A stretch of 64,000 nucleotides of DNA from G963668185 sp963668185 (GTDB lineage Bacteria; Chloroflexota; Dehalococcoidia; Lucifugimonadales; G963668185). Both the position numbers and the translations under genes were made by a program. The notes under the pieces were generated by a model. It was not told where the DNA came from. It ran no database searches and saw nothing but the letters and a program-made list of their open reading frames with translations. The stretch is from positions 868,001-932,000 of the forward strand of contig OY764162.1 of the NCBI GenBank assembly GCA_963668185.1, given 5' to 3'. Below are positions 49,502-57,853 of this stretch, piece after piece (the stretch's first letter is position 1; each line of letters starts with the position of its first letter).

Positions 49502-49872
49502 GGGCGGTCGCGGGCAGGCCCTTCGACAGGCTCAGGGCGAACGGGTTTGGGGCGGCGAACGTACGGCAAGGCCCTTCCACGGGCTCAGGGCGAACGGGGA
49601 AGGTCGGGTTTGAAACCCGACCATACGGCGTGGGTGCGGGGCGGGCGCGTTGGCAGAGGGCGCGGCCAGGGCCGTTCGCGAACGGCCCCTACGGTAGGCC
49701 CTTCGACGGGCTCAGGGCGAACGGAAGGCCCCGCATACCACCCCTCCCACCCTCACCCTCAAGGGAGAGGGGACAGTCAAGGTACGTGTGCGGTTACATA
49801 CGCCGCCGATGCAGCGTTGCGGCGGATGGATTCCCGCCTGCGCGGGAATGACGGCATCGGCGAGGGCGCGGG
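49502..49872. repeat. Gene-free field of dispersed repeats
   Basis: Three copies of GGCCCTTCGACAGGCTCAGG-type repeat (about 49517, 49570, 49697), the palindrome GGGCCGTTCGCGAACGGCCC (49670-49689) and an ATTCCCGC-type hairpin (49829-49848). No gene is supported. It separates convergent RraA-like and aminotransferase genes. Confidence 0.8.
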
Positions 49873-51228
49873 TTAGCCGACTTTGGCGGATACCTCGCCG
49901 ATGGATTCGTTGAGCGCGCGGACTATGAAGTCGACCTCTTCGCGGGTGACGCAGAGCGGCGGGGCCAGCCAGACGTGGTCGCCGCGCTGGCGCGTCAGCA
50001 GCTGGCGCTCCAACAGCAGGGGCGTGAGCTTGTCGCCGATGTCGTCGTCCTTGCCGAATTTCTCCTTGGTGTCGCGGTCCTTGACCAGTTCGATGCCGAA
50101 GAACAGGCCCAGGCCGCCGTTGATGTTGCCGACGATGGGGTGCTCGTACAGCACCTGAAGCTGGTCGTACAAGTAGCTGCCCATCTCGGCGGAGTTCTCG
50201 ACCATGTTTTCGCCGATCATGATGTCCAAGTTCGCCAGCGCCGCCGCCGCGGACAGAGGGTTGCCGCCGAAGGTGATCAGGTGGCTGAACATCTTCTCCC
50301 GTTCGCCGATGAACGTGTCCGCGACCGCCTTGCTGGCGATCGTGCCGCCGATGGGGGCGTAGCCGCTGGACAGGCCCTTGGCCACGGTCATGATGTCCGG
50401 CTTGAGGTCCCAGTGCTCCGAGGCGAACATCTTGCCGGTCCTGCCGAAGCCGGTTATGACTTCGTCGGCAATCAGCAGAACGTCGTTGTCGTCGCAGATC
50501 TTGCGGATGGTGGGCCAGTAGTCGGGGTGCGGTATCTGCACCTGCGAAGACGAGACCGGCTCGCCGATGAAGGCGGCTACGGTGTCGGGCCCTTCGTGCT
50601 GGATGGCCCTGTCCACGTCGTTCGCGCACTCCAGCGAGCACTCGGACTGGTTGCTGCAATAGACGCAGCGGTACTCGTACGGCTGCGTGATATGGATGTT
50701 GCCGGGCAGCATGGGGCCGAACGACTTCTCGACGTAGCCGCCCTGTCCGAGGCTGGCGGCGGCGAAGGTCGCGCCGTGGTAGGAGCCGCGGCGGCTTATG
50801 ATCTTGAACTTTCCGCCGTTGCCGCGGAGCTTGTGGTACTGGCGGGCCATCTTCAGCGCGGTCTCCACGGCCTCGGAGCCGCCGCTGGACAGGAACACGC
50901 GCGACTCCTTGTCGGGCGCGAGGTTCGCGACCTTGTCGGCGAGCCGGATCGTGGGCTCGGTGGTAGTGTTCTCCGGCGCGTAGGTGATGTGCTGCATCTG
51001 CTCGTACACTGCGTCGGCGACCTCGGGGCGGCCGTAGCCGATGTTGGCGAGCCACATGCCGGAGAGCACGTCTATGTACTCGCGGCCCTGTACGTCGGTT
51101 ACCCAGATGCCCTTGCCGTCGGCGATGACGTGAAGGCCGTCCGGCTTGTCGAAGTCGGCGACCTGCTGGGCGTGGGGCCAGAAGTGGTCCCTGGCCATCT
51201 GCCTGAGTTCGTCGAAGTTGGTGGTCAT
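49873..51228 (-). CDS. Class III (aspartate aminotransferase-family) aminotransferase
   Basis: 451 residues. PLP-binding Lys284 lies in TVAKGLSSGYAPIGG, with upstream LLIADEVITGFGRTG containing the conserved Asp. The N-terminal ITYAPENTTTEPTIRLADKV and GGSEAVETALKMAR are typical of omega-amino acid transaminases. A Cys cluster at 188, 191, 197 and 201 (CVYCSNQSECSLEC) forms an unusual insertion that may bind metal or be structural. The substrate is probably an omega-amino acid or amine, with pyruvate or 2-oxoglutarate as partner. Confidence 0.88.
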   Translation of the reverse strand: MTTNFDELRQMARDHFWPHAQQVADFDKPDGLHVIADGKGIWVTDVQGREYIDVLSGMWLANIGYGRPEVADAVYEQMQHITYAPENTTTEPTIRLADKVANLAPDKESRVFLSSGGSEAVETALKMARQYHKLRGNGGKFKIISRRGSYHGATFAAASLGQGGYVEKSFGPMLPGNIHITQPYEYRCVYCSNQSECSLECANDVDRAIQHEGPDTVAAFIGEPVSSSQVQIPHPDYWPTIRKICDDNDVLLIADEVITGFGRTGKMFASEHWDLKPDIMTVAKGLSSGYAPIGGTIASKAVADTFIGEREKMFSHLITFGGNPLSAAAALANLDIMIGENMVENSAEMGSYLYDQLQVLYEHPIVGNINGGLGLFFGIELVKDRDTKEKFGKDDDIGDKLTPLLLERQLLTRQRGDHVWLAPPLCVTREEVDFIVRALNESIGEVSAKVG

Positions 51229-51387
51229 GTGCTGCTCCTTAGCTTACGGGGTGCCAGTGCTTCACGGTACTAGGCGGCGCGGTGCTTGGCAAGCCGGAGG
51301 GAGAGGCCCTTCGACATGCTCAGGGCGAACGGGGGCGGGCGGTTCGCGAACCGCCCCTACGGTTGGGTCAGGGCGAACGGACGAACT
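51229..51387. repeat. Dispersed repeats upstream of the aminotransferase
   Basis: GGCCCTTCGACATGCTCAGG (about 51305), the palindrome GGGCGGTTCGCGAACCGCCC (51336-51355) and a fragment GGTCAGGGCGAACGG (51366). The promoter of the aminotransferase should lie nearby, but I cannot identify it. Confidence 0.75.
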
Positions 51388-51624
51388 TCAATTCGCTTTG
51401 GCTTTAAGGGGAGCGGTCGTAGGCGCTATCGGCTCGATTCCAAGGTCAGCGCAACCTTCAAGGTAAACGTCGATTGAGATTTCGAACTCTCTCTTGATGC
51501 CTTCTACGTCAGTCGCCTCGGCGTTTGCGACAGGGTAGGGCCCGCTGTTGATTACCCTGGCGTGCAGTACCTCGGCTTCCTCATCATAAGTGACCTCGCC
51601 GATGTAGCCTTTGTACTTCAGCAT
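51388..51624 (-). CDS. hicB: HicB-family antitoxin
   Basis: 78 residues; MLKYKGYIGEVTYDEEAEVL, then ATDVEGIKREFEISIDVYLE is the HicB pattern for the degenerate RNase-H fold. The ATG overlaps the hicA stop by four bases. HicB neutralises HicA and may repress the operon, but no HTH or ribbon-helix-helix extension is visible in this short form. Confidence 0.85.
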   Translation of the reverse strand: MLKYKGYIGEVTYDEEAEVLHARVINSGPYPVANAEATDVEGIKREFEISIDVYLEGCADLGIEPIAPTTAPLKAKAN

Positions 51625-51875
51625 CAGATGTCCCCCGTGCGTTCGATGAACCTTGCGATGTCACGGACGGTATCGCGTCGCGTTTCGGGTCGAGGGTGGG
51701 GTCTGTGAATCACGATAGAGTTGGCTCCTTTGACCAACTGTACTCTAGAGCCGGCTCGTTCGATTAACCGGATTCCTAGCGCGGTCAACAGAGATTCAAT
51801 CTCCGCCCACCTGACATCCGCAGGTGTGGGTGTCGCTCTCATCCGCTCCAGCGTCCGGCGGTGCCGCCTCCGCAT
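51624..51875 (-). CDS. hicA: HicA-family mRNA interferase toxin
   Basis: 83 residues from the ATG at 51875 (an ATG at 51842 is an alternative). The double-stranded RNA-binding-like core EIESLLTALGIRLIERAGSR, with the catalytic His in SIVIHRPHPRPETRRDTVRD, fits HicA. It cleaves mRNA when HicB is absent. IS copy 3 ends 32 bases upstream, so its native promoter has probably been displaced. Confidence 0.8.
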   Translation of the reverse strand: MRRRHRRTLERMRATPTPADVRWAEIESLLTALGIRLIERAGSRVQLVKGANSIVIHRPHPRPETRRDTVRDIARFIERTGDI

Positions 51876-51907
51876 TCTACGTGTGCTTCGAGGCTCGGAC
51901 AAGACAG

Positions 51908-53038
51908 TGTACTCGTTCAGTACATATGGGACAGTTTTGGCGAGACCATGTCCGGGTGGTGATGCTGAAGATACTCGGCCGGAGTGCGCCCGTCCAGTGA
52001 GTGGTGTGGGCGGACAGTGTCGTATAGGCGCTCCCATTCCAGAAGCGCTCTGTTGAGTGGCGCCATCTCGAGGTCGCCGTCATACAGTTCGTAGAACTCC
52101 TCAGTGTGGGTACGCTGCGCCCTCTCTACGTGGCCATTGAGCTTCGGGGATCGCGGCGGCAACACAAACAGTCTGATCCCGTAGTCCCGGCACGCTGCCT
52201 CGAACTCAGCCATGAACTCAGAACCCCCATCGACCTGCACCGCCTTGATCGGAAACGGAAAGCGCCGACGCATTGAGTCCAGGAACCGCGCCGCCAACGT
52301 CGACGTGGCTCGCGTGTGTACCTCGATCACGTCCCACCGCGACACCACATCCCTCGCAGTGAAGTGCTTGAGCACCATACCCGGAAGGGGGCGGACATCC
52401 AGCGTGTCCACCTGCACTATGTCGCCCGGATTGACGGCCTGGTACTCCCTGGGCTTGCGCACCGCATAGGGACGGGCACGGGCGCGCTTACGCGCCGCTA
52501 CACCCTGTCGCGGAGGTTCCTTGAGTACGCCGCGAACCTTCAGACTGGCCAGGATGCGGCCCACCATCGAAGTGGACACCTGCCAGCCCTCTCGCCTCAG
52601 CATCACCACCAACTTGTCCTTGCCCCAGCATGGATACCGCTCCCTCATCTCCATCACCGCCTCGGCCAACTCCACGCTCCACGTAGGACCGCGTACCCTG
52701 TGAGGACGACGGCTCTTGGCACACAGGCCGGCCGGTCCCTCTTCCCTCAGCGCCCTGTCCCACCTGTACAGCGTCGAGCGGGCCATGCCCAATGCTTCAG
52801 CCGCTTCGGAGCCGGACAGTCCCCGCCGTCTCAGCGCCTGCCAGCAGTTCACCATGCGCAATCGCTCCTGCGCTTCGGCAGGCAGGTCTGTCAGTGTAGC
52901 CTTGGCAAGCTGGTAGAATGGCTTGGGTAGACCTACTACCCGCATACAGGGACCTCCTTGGTTTGTCTCACCCAAAGGATGGTCCCTTTCTCTTTCCCTT
53001 ACAACTCCCCCTGTCTCACATCTATCTGAACGAGTTCA
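51908..53038 (-). mobile_element. IS481-family insertion sequence, copy 3 (1131 bp) with unmatched flanks
   Basis: Ends are TGTACTCGTTCAG (left, 51908) and ...GAGTTCA (right, 53038). Flanking pentamers are GACAG on the left (51903-51907) and TAGGA on the right (53039-53043). They do not match each other, but they are the reverse complements of the two pentamers flanking copy 2. Confidence 0.95.
51917..52945 (-). CDS. IS481-family DDE transposase, copy 3
   Basis: 342 residues with the Asp180/Asp239/Glu274 triad intact. It differs from copies 1 and 2 at residue 106 only (Arg to Cys, one base, near 52629). That is the only difference I noticed. Confidence 0.93.
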   Translation of the reverse strand: MRVVGLPKPFYQLAKATLTDLPAEAQERLRMVNCWQALRRRGLSGSEAAEALGMARSTLYRWDRALREEGPAGLCAKSRRPHRVRGPTWSVELAEAVMEMRERYPCWGKDKLVVMLRREGWQVSTSMVGRILASLKVRGVLKEPPRQGVAARKRARARPYAVRKPREYQAVNPGDIVQVDTLDVRPLPGMVLKHFTARDVVSRWDVIEVHTRATSTLAARFLDSMRRRFPFPIKAVQVDGGSEFMAEFEAACRDYGIRLFVLPPRSPKLNGHVERAQRTHTEEFYELYDGDLEMAPLNRALLEWERLYDTVRPHHSLDGRTPAEYLQHHHPDMVSPKLSHMY

Positions 53039-53129
53039 TAGGACGCAATGTTATGCGTGGGACGCGCCGTCAGCAGATTGTACTCGTTCAGCAATACGGA
53101 GGCACTACCCACACTTAAGGAACCCCTAT

Positions 53130-53696
53130 TCACCCGTTCGCCAGAGGGAGATATGCCAGCCTGTCATACACTGCCCCGCCCTGAGACAGAGTGCTGCGCA
53201 TCAGGCTCAAGCCCTCGACTGCAAAGCGCCCCTCCTCTTCGGAAGCGATGCAACGCACGTGGTCCAGCGCTGCCCGCACTGTCGAGGCCGGCGCATTTGC
53301 TCTGAACCTCGCAACGGTGACGTGCGGCCTGAATCGAGGGCGCATGTCTTTGGGGAATCCTGCCTGCTCCATCGACCTCTCAACAGCGTCACGCAGCAAC
53401 TGAAGCGCTTCGATTTCGCCGTCCAGGCCGACCCAAAGCACGCGCGGCCTCCTCTTCCCCGGATACACGCCGCCGCCAACCGCGTGCAGCCGTATGTGTG
53501 AGAACCCTTCGCCGGCATGAGAGAGCGCGATTGTCGCATCGGAAGCAGCACGGTCCGGCATCTCGCCCAGAAACTTGACCGTGAGATGCAGCCTATCCGG
53601 GTGCACGGGCCTCAGTCCCGGCAACGAAGCGTCAAGCAGCGGCGCCATCCTTCGAGCGAGGAAACTCCGGACCTTCTCCGGGAGCTCAATCGCCAC
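53130..53696 (-). CDS. thpR: RNA 2',3'-cyclic phosphodiesterase (2'-5' RNA ligase family)
   Basis: 188 residues. Two HxTx motifs are visible, HLTV at 37-40 and HVTV at 125-128, the catalytic pair of this 2H phosphoesterase family. The family N-terminus usually reads RLFVAIELP; here the codons before the GTG at 53696 read LRAF, so a CTG at 53708 could be the true start. It overlaps the end of the mug-like gene, and the two are likely cotranscribed. Confidence 0.88.
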   Translation of the reverse strand: MAIELPEKVRSFLARRMAPLLDASLPGLRPVHPDRLHLTVKFLGEMPDRAASDATIALSHAGEGFSHIRLHAVGGGVYPGKRRPRVLWVGLDGEIEALQLLRDAVERSMEQAGFPKDMRPRFRPHVTVARFRANAPASTVRAALDHVRCIASEEEGRFAVEGLSLMRSTLSQGGAVYDRLAYLPLANG

Positions 53697-53704
53697 AAAG
53701 GCTC

Positions 53705-54250
53705 TCAGGACTCTTTCCCCGACTTCTTGAGGTCTTCAGAAAGGCGTTTGAGACGAATGAACCAGCCTGTGATGTCTTCCAGGGAGTAAGCGGCGTTTGC
53801 CGGGCTGGGGCTCGGCGCCAGGAAGACCCGCGATTCGAGTATCCGCCAGCACTGCAGGCCAAGCGTTACTTTTGTGCGCTCCGCGCGAGCGTACCTCGCG
53901 TAGTTCCTGCACGCCACCACGCCCAGGAAACAGACGATCGCCGGGCCGAATCTTACGATCTTGTCTGTGAACGGCGCGACAGACCGGCGAAAGTCGGACG
54001 CGGTCAAGCCAGACACGCCACGCGAAGGACGCTTAACCAGGTCCGTCAGTCCGATCCCGTGCCGCAACACCCGCTCGTCAGTTTGCGCTGTCAGATCTTC
54101 GTTCACCAGGCCACTTTCGTTGAGCGCCGGCCAGAACCGGTTTCGCGGCGATGCGAAGTAGTGTCCGGCCTTCACAGAGCTCAGCCCAGGGTTGATTCCC
54201 ACGAACAGGATGTCCAGTCCGGGCTGCAGGTAGTCAGGGAGAGTCTTCAC
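53705..54250 (-). CDS. mug: Mismatch-specific DNA glycosylase (Mug/TDG family)
   Basis: 181 residues. The catalytic motif GINPGLSSVKAGHYFASPRN with Asn20 matches G:T/U mismatch glycosylases; the later motif is present in degenerate form (PSPSPANAAYS). It removes uracil or thymine opposite guanine. Located after carB on the same strand, about 40 bases downstream. Confidence 0.85.
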   Translation of the reverse strand: MKTLPDYLQPGLDILFVGINPGLSSVKAGHYFASPRNRFWPALNESGLVNEDLTAQTDERVLRHGIGLTDLVKRPSRGVSGLTASDFRRSVAPFTDKIVRFGPAIVCFLGVVACRNYARYARAERTKVTLGLQCWRILESRVFLAPSPSPANAAYSLEDITGWFIRLKRLSEDLKKSGKES

Positions 54251-54290
54251 CTGGTTGCCGCCGAGGGTATGGGCCTGCCTTGCAGGTCTG

Positions 54291-57200
54291 CTATCTTCCC
54301 GCCAGGTAATCGGCCATGGGCTTCACGTTGTAGCTGGTCGCCGCATCGGTCAGCGCCTCCACTGCCGCCCGCGCCGTATCCGGTGACGTGAAGCAGGGGA
54401 TGCGACGCTCCACGGCCGCCCTGCGAATATGGAAACCGTCCTGCAACGTCTCGCGGTCGCCGGTCACCGTGTTCACCACCGCGGTGACCGTCCCGTCCAT
54501 GATAATGTCGACCACGTTCGGGTGGCCTTCGTTCAGCTTCTTGGGCACGGAGACTATCGGGATCCCAAGTCCTTCGATCATGGCGGCCGTTCCCTCAGTG
54601 GCATAGAGACTGTACCCCGCATCTGCGAGGCCTCGAATGAGGGGAAGGGACGCCGCCTTGTCGCGGTCGGCAATGCTGAGCAGCACGGAGCCCTCCTCCG
54701 GCAGCATCATGTCCGCCGCCATGAACGCCTTTGTCGCTGCTGGGCCGAACTCGTAGTCAACGCCCATCGCCTCGCCCGTTGACTTCATCTCCGGGCCGAG
54801 GTAGGTGTCCACACCCGTCAGTTTGGACATGGAGAACACAGGGGCCTTCACCCCGACCAGCTTCCGGCGCTTCCACAGGCCGCCCTCGTATCCCTGCTCG
54901 CGCAGGCTGTGGCCAAGCATGGCGTTGATCGCCAGCCTGACCATCGGCACGCCGGTGAGCTTCGAGATGAAGGGGATCGTCCTGCTGGCCCGTGGGTTGA
55001 CCTCGATGATGTAAACGCTGGCCGGCTGGCCGTCCGCCCGTAAGCGTTCGTCATTCGGGCTTCGATACGAGTCTCCGCCGACAAGGACGAACTGGATGTT
55101 CATCAGGCCGTGCACGTCTAACCCCAGCCCTATGCGAGTGGTATAGTCGACGATCGTGTCCACTTCTTCCGGCGTCAGAGTGAGGCCGGGATATATCGCC
55201 ATCGAGTCTCCGCTGTGGACGCCCGCGCGCTCCACGTGCTCCATGATCCCCGGGATGAGGACCGCCTCCCCGTCGCACACCGCGTCGACCTCCACCTCGC
55301 GCCCTTCGAAGTACTTGTCGATCAGCACCCTCCGGCCTCCTCCGGCCTCGAACGCCCCGGACATGTACTTCACCAACTCGGTAGCATTCTGCACGATCTC
55401 CATGGCCCGGCCACCAAGAACATAGCTCGGCCTAACCAGAATTGGATAACCGACCTCCTGTGCCACGTTGAGCGCCTGCTCCAGGTTCGACACCGCCGCA
55501 CCGGGCGGGTTTGGGATGCCCACACGCGCCAGGAACTCCTCAAAAAGATGCCTGTCCGAGGCCATGTCGATCGTACGCGCGGATGACCCCAAAATCGGCA
55601 ACCCGGCAGAATCCAACGACTGGGACAGGTTGATCGCCGTCTGCCCTCCGAACTGCACGATTGAAGGCGGCACGGCCAGGTCGTCCCCGGACTCTGCGAC
55701 TGCCTCGTTCTCCAGGATGTCCCGCACACTCTCTTCGTCCAGCGGCTCGAAGTAGAGCCGGTCGCTCGTATCGAAGTCGGTCGACACCGTCTCGGGGTTG
55801 GAGTTGACGACAACGCTCCCCAAGCCTGCGTCTCTGAGCGCCCAAGCGGCGTGCACGGAACTGTAGTCGAACTCGATGCCCTGGCCGATTCTTATCGGAC
55901 CGCTGCCCACGACCACCGCCTTCTGGCCCGGCATCGGCGCTGCCTCGTTCTCTTGCTCGTACGCGCTGTAGTAGTACGGCGTCTGAGCCTCGAACTCCGC
56001 CGCGCACGTGTCCACCATCTTGTACACGGGCCGGATTCCCCACCTGCCGCGCAGCTTCCTTACCTCATCCTTCGTCCGGTCGGTAAGCAGCGCCACCTTC
56101 TCGTCCGAGAAACCGAGCCGCTTTGCTTCCAACAGGGTTCCTTCATCGAGAGTCCCGGTGATGAGCCGCTGTTCCATGTCCGTAATGTTCTTGAACGCGT
56201 ACGTGAACCACGGGTCAATGCCGGTAAGGCGCGACATCTCCTCCGGCGACGCTCCTTGGCGCAGTCCGGACATTACGGCCCACAGCCGCTCGTCATGAGA
56301 GTCGAGCGGCAGGCCTGACAGAGAGGCGCCGTTCCTCCAGGCCGGTTCCTCCCACAGGATCGATCTGTTCGTGATCTCAAGCGACCGCACCGCCTTCTGA
56401 AACGCCGCCTCGAACGTACGCCCTATGGCCATGACCTCGCCCGTGGCCTTCATCTGCGTGCCGAGCGACCGGTCCCCGCTGGGGAACTTGTCGAACGGCC
56501 AGCGCGGGATCTTGACGACGCAGTAGTCAAGCGCGGGCTCGAACGAGGCCACAGTCTTTTGGGTTACCGCGTTCGGAATATCGTCGAGTCGCCGGCCGGC
56601 CGCGATCTTCGCCGCAACTCGCGCAATCGGGTAGCCGGTGGCCTTGCTCGCCAGCGCCGAACTTCGACTCACCCTGGGATTGACCTCGATCACGTAGTAG
56701 GAGCTGTCCGCCTCGCTGCCCGGAAGCGTGTCCCCCACGATCCGGTTCGGCTCCAGCGCGAACTGGATGTTGCAGCCGCCCTCAATCCTGAGGGCGCGGA
56801 TGATACGCAGGCTGGCCGACCTGAGCATCTGGTACTCCTTGTCGGAAAGCGTCTGGCTGGGCGCCACCACAATGCTGTCCCCCGTATGCGTCCCCATCGG
56901 GTCGATGTTTTCCATGTTGCAGACCGTGATGCAGTTGTCCGCGCCGTCCCGCATCACTTCGTACTCGAGCTCCTTCCACCCCACAAGCGACTTCTCGATC
57001 AGCGCCTGGCTGATCGGGCTGGCCGCCAGCCCGCCCGACACGATCGCCTCGAACTCCTCCTCTGTGGACGCGATGCCGCCGCCTGTGCCTCCCAGCGTGT
57101 ACGCCGGCCGCACGACCAGTGGTAGCCCCAGCCGTTCGAGCGTATCTCTTGCCTCCTCCATTGAGTGCACGGTGGCGCTCGGCGGTACGGGTTCTCCCAA

Positions 57201-57608
57201 GTCAAGCAGCAGTTGCCTGAACAGGTCTCTGTCTTCGGCCTGCTTGATCGTCTCCAGCCGTGTACCCAGTAGGCGGACGCCGTACCTGTCGAGGACGCCC
57301 GCTTCCGCAAGCTCCACCGCAAGGTTGAGGCCGGTCTGGCCGCCCAGGGTAGGCAGCAGGCCGTCCGGCTCCTCAGCCTGGATGACCCGCTCCAGCACTG
57401 CGGCGCTGAGCGGCTCTATGTACACCACGTCGGCGATGCCCTCGTCCGTCATGATCGTGGCCGGGTTGGAGTTGACGAGCACCGTTGTGACGCCCTCTTC
57501 CCGGAGCGACTTGCAAGCCTGCGTGCCGGCGTAGTCGAACTCGGCCGCCTGCCCGATCACAATCGGCCCAGACCCGATCACAAGGACTTTGGAGGGCTTG
57601 GAAATCAC
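54291..57608 (-). CDS. carB: Carbamoyl-phosphate synthase large subunit
   Basis: 1105 residues from a GTG at 57608. Two ATP-grasp halves each begin with a nucleotide-binding pattern (VLVIGSGPIVIGQAAEFDYA and VVVGSGPIRIGQGIEFDYSS). The C-terminal methylglyoxal-synthase-like domain (ATEGTAAMIEGLGIPIVSVP) binds allosteric effectors. It makes carbamoyl phosphate from bicarbonate, ATP and the ammonia delivered by CarA. The start overlaps the stop of the small gene between carA and carB. Confidence 0.97.
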   Translation of the reverse strand: MISKPSKVLVIGSGPIVIGQAAEFDYAGTQACKSLREEGVTTVLVNSNPATIMTDEGIADVVYIEPLSAAVLERVIQAEEPDGLLPTLGGQTGLNLAVELAEAGVLDRYGVRLLGTRLETIKQAEDRDLFRQLLLDLGEPVPPSATVHSMEEARDTLERLGLPLVVRPAYTLGGTGGGIASTEEEFEAIVSGGLAASPISQALIEKSLVGWKELEYEVMRDGADNCITVCNMENIDPMGTHTGDSIVVAPSQTLSDKEYQMLRSASLRIIRALRIEGGCNIQFALEPNRIVGDTLPGSEADSSYYVIEVNPRVSRSSALASKATGYPIARVAAKIAAGRRLDDIPNAVTQKTVASFEPALDYCVVKIPRWPFDKFPSGDRSLGTQMKATGEVMAIGRTFEAAFQKAVRSLEITNRSILWEEPAWRNGASLSGLPLDSHDERLWAVMSGLRQGASPEEMSRLTGIDPWFTYAFKNITDMEQRLITGTLDEGTLLEAKRLGFSDEKVALLTDRTKDEVRKLRGRWGIRPVYKMVDTCAAEFEAQTPYYYSAYEQENEAAPMPGQKAVVVGSGPIRIGQGIEFDYSSVHAAWALRDAGLGSVVVNSNPETVSTDFDTSDRLYFEPLDEESVRDILENEAVAESGDDLAVPPSIVQFGGQTAINLSQSLDSAGLPILGSSARTIDMASDRHLFEEFLARVGIPNPPGAAVSNLEQALNVAQEVGYPILVRPSYVLGGRAMEIVQNATELVKYMSGAFEAGGGRRVLIDKYFEGREVEVDAVCDGEAVLIPGIMEHVERAGVHSGDSMAIYPGLTLTPEEVDTIVDYTTRIGLGLDVHGLMNIQFVLVGGDSYRSPNDERLRADGQPASVYIIEVNPRASRTIPFISKLTGVPMVRLAINAMLGHSLREQGYEGGLWKRRKLVGVKAPVFSMSKLTGVDTYLGPEMKSTGEAMGVDYEFGPAATKAFMAADMMLPEEGSVLLSIADRDKAASLPLIRGLADAGYSLYATEGTAAMIEGLGIPIVSVPKKLNEGHPNVVDIIMDGTVTAVVNTVTGDRETLQDGFHIRRAAVERRIPCFTSPDTARAAVEALTDAATSYNVKPMADYLAGR

Positions 57609-57829
57609 TGCTTCGTTACTTCCTCGATTTCTACGGTGATCTTTACGCCCTTTAGGTCGTAACCTTCCGACCATACTTCGTCAGCGCCTATCAACTCGTA
57701 AATCAGATCCTTGATCGACCGCATCGGATTGTCTCTACTGACCTCATCTTCACTGCCGTTCCAGAGAATCACTCCTCTGTTCATTGGCCTAGCGCATCCG
57801 TTCTCGAACTCGTACTTTCTTAACAGCAT
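57605..57829 (-). CDS. Small protein of unknown function between carA and carB
   Basis: 74 residues beginning MLLRKYEFENGCARPMNRGV, followed by a helical MRSIKDLIYELIGADEVWSE and a C-terminal strand pair (LKGVKITVEIEEVTKQ). GAGGAG lies at suitable distance before the ATG, and the stop overlaps carB's GTG, so it is translated and coupled. I recognise no family; size and position are compatible with an antitoxin-like or regulatory protein. Confidence 0.65.
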   Translation of the reverse strand: MLLRKYEFENGCARPMNRGVILWNGSEDEVSRDNPMRSIKDLIYELIGADEVWSEGYDLKGVKITVEIEEVTKQ

Positions 57830-57853
57830 CTATCGACTCCTCTTATCTAGCCA

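Noticed and set aside
49975..51273. 432-codon plus-strand frame over the aminotransferase
   Set aside because: The minus strand encodes a full class III aminotransferase with its PLP Lys; the plus frame has no homology.
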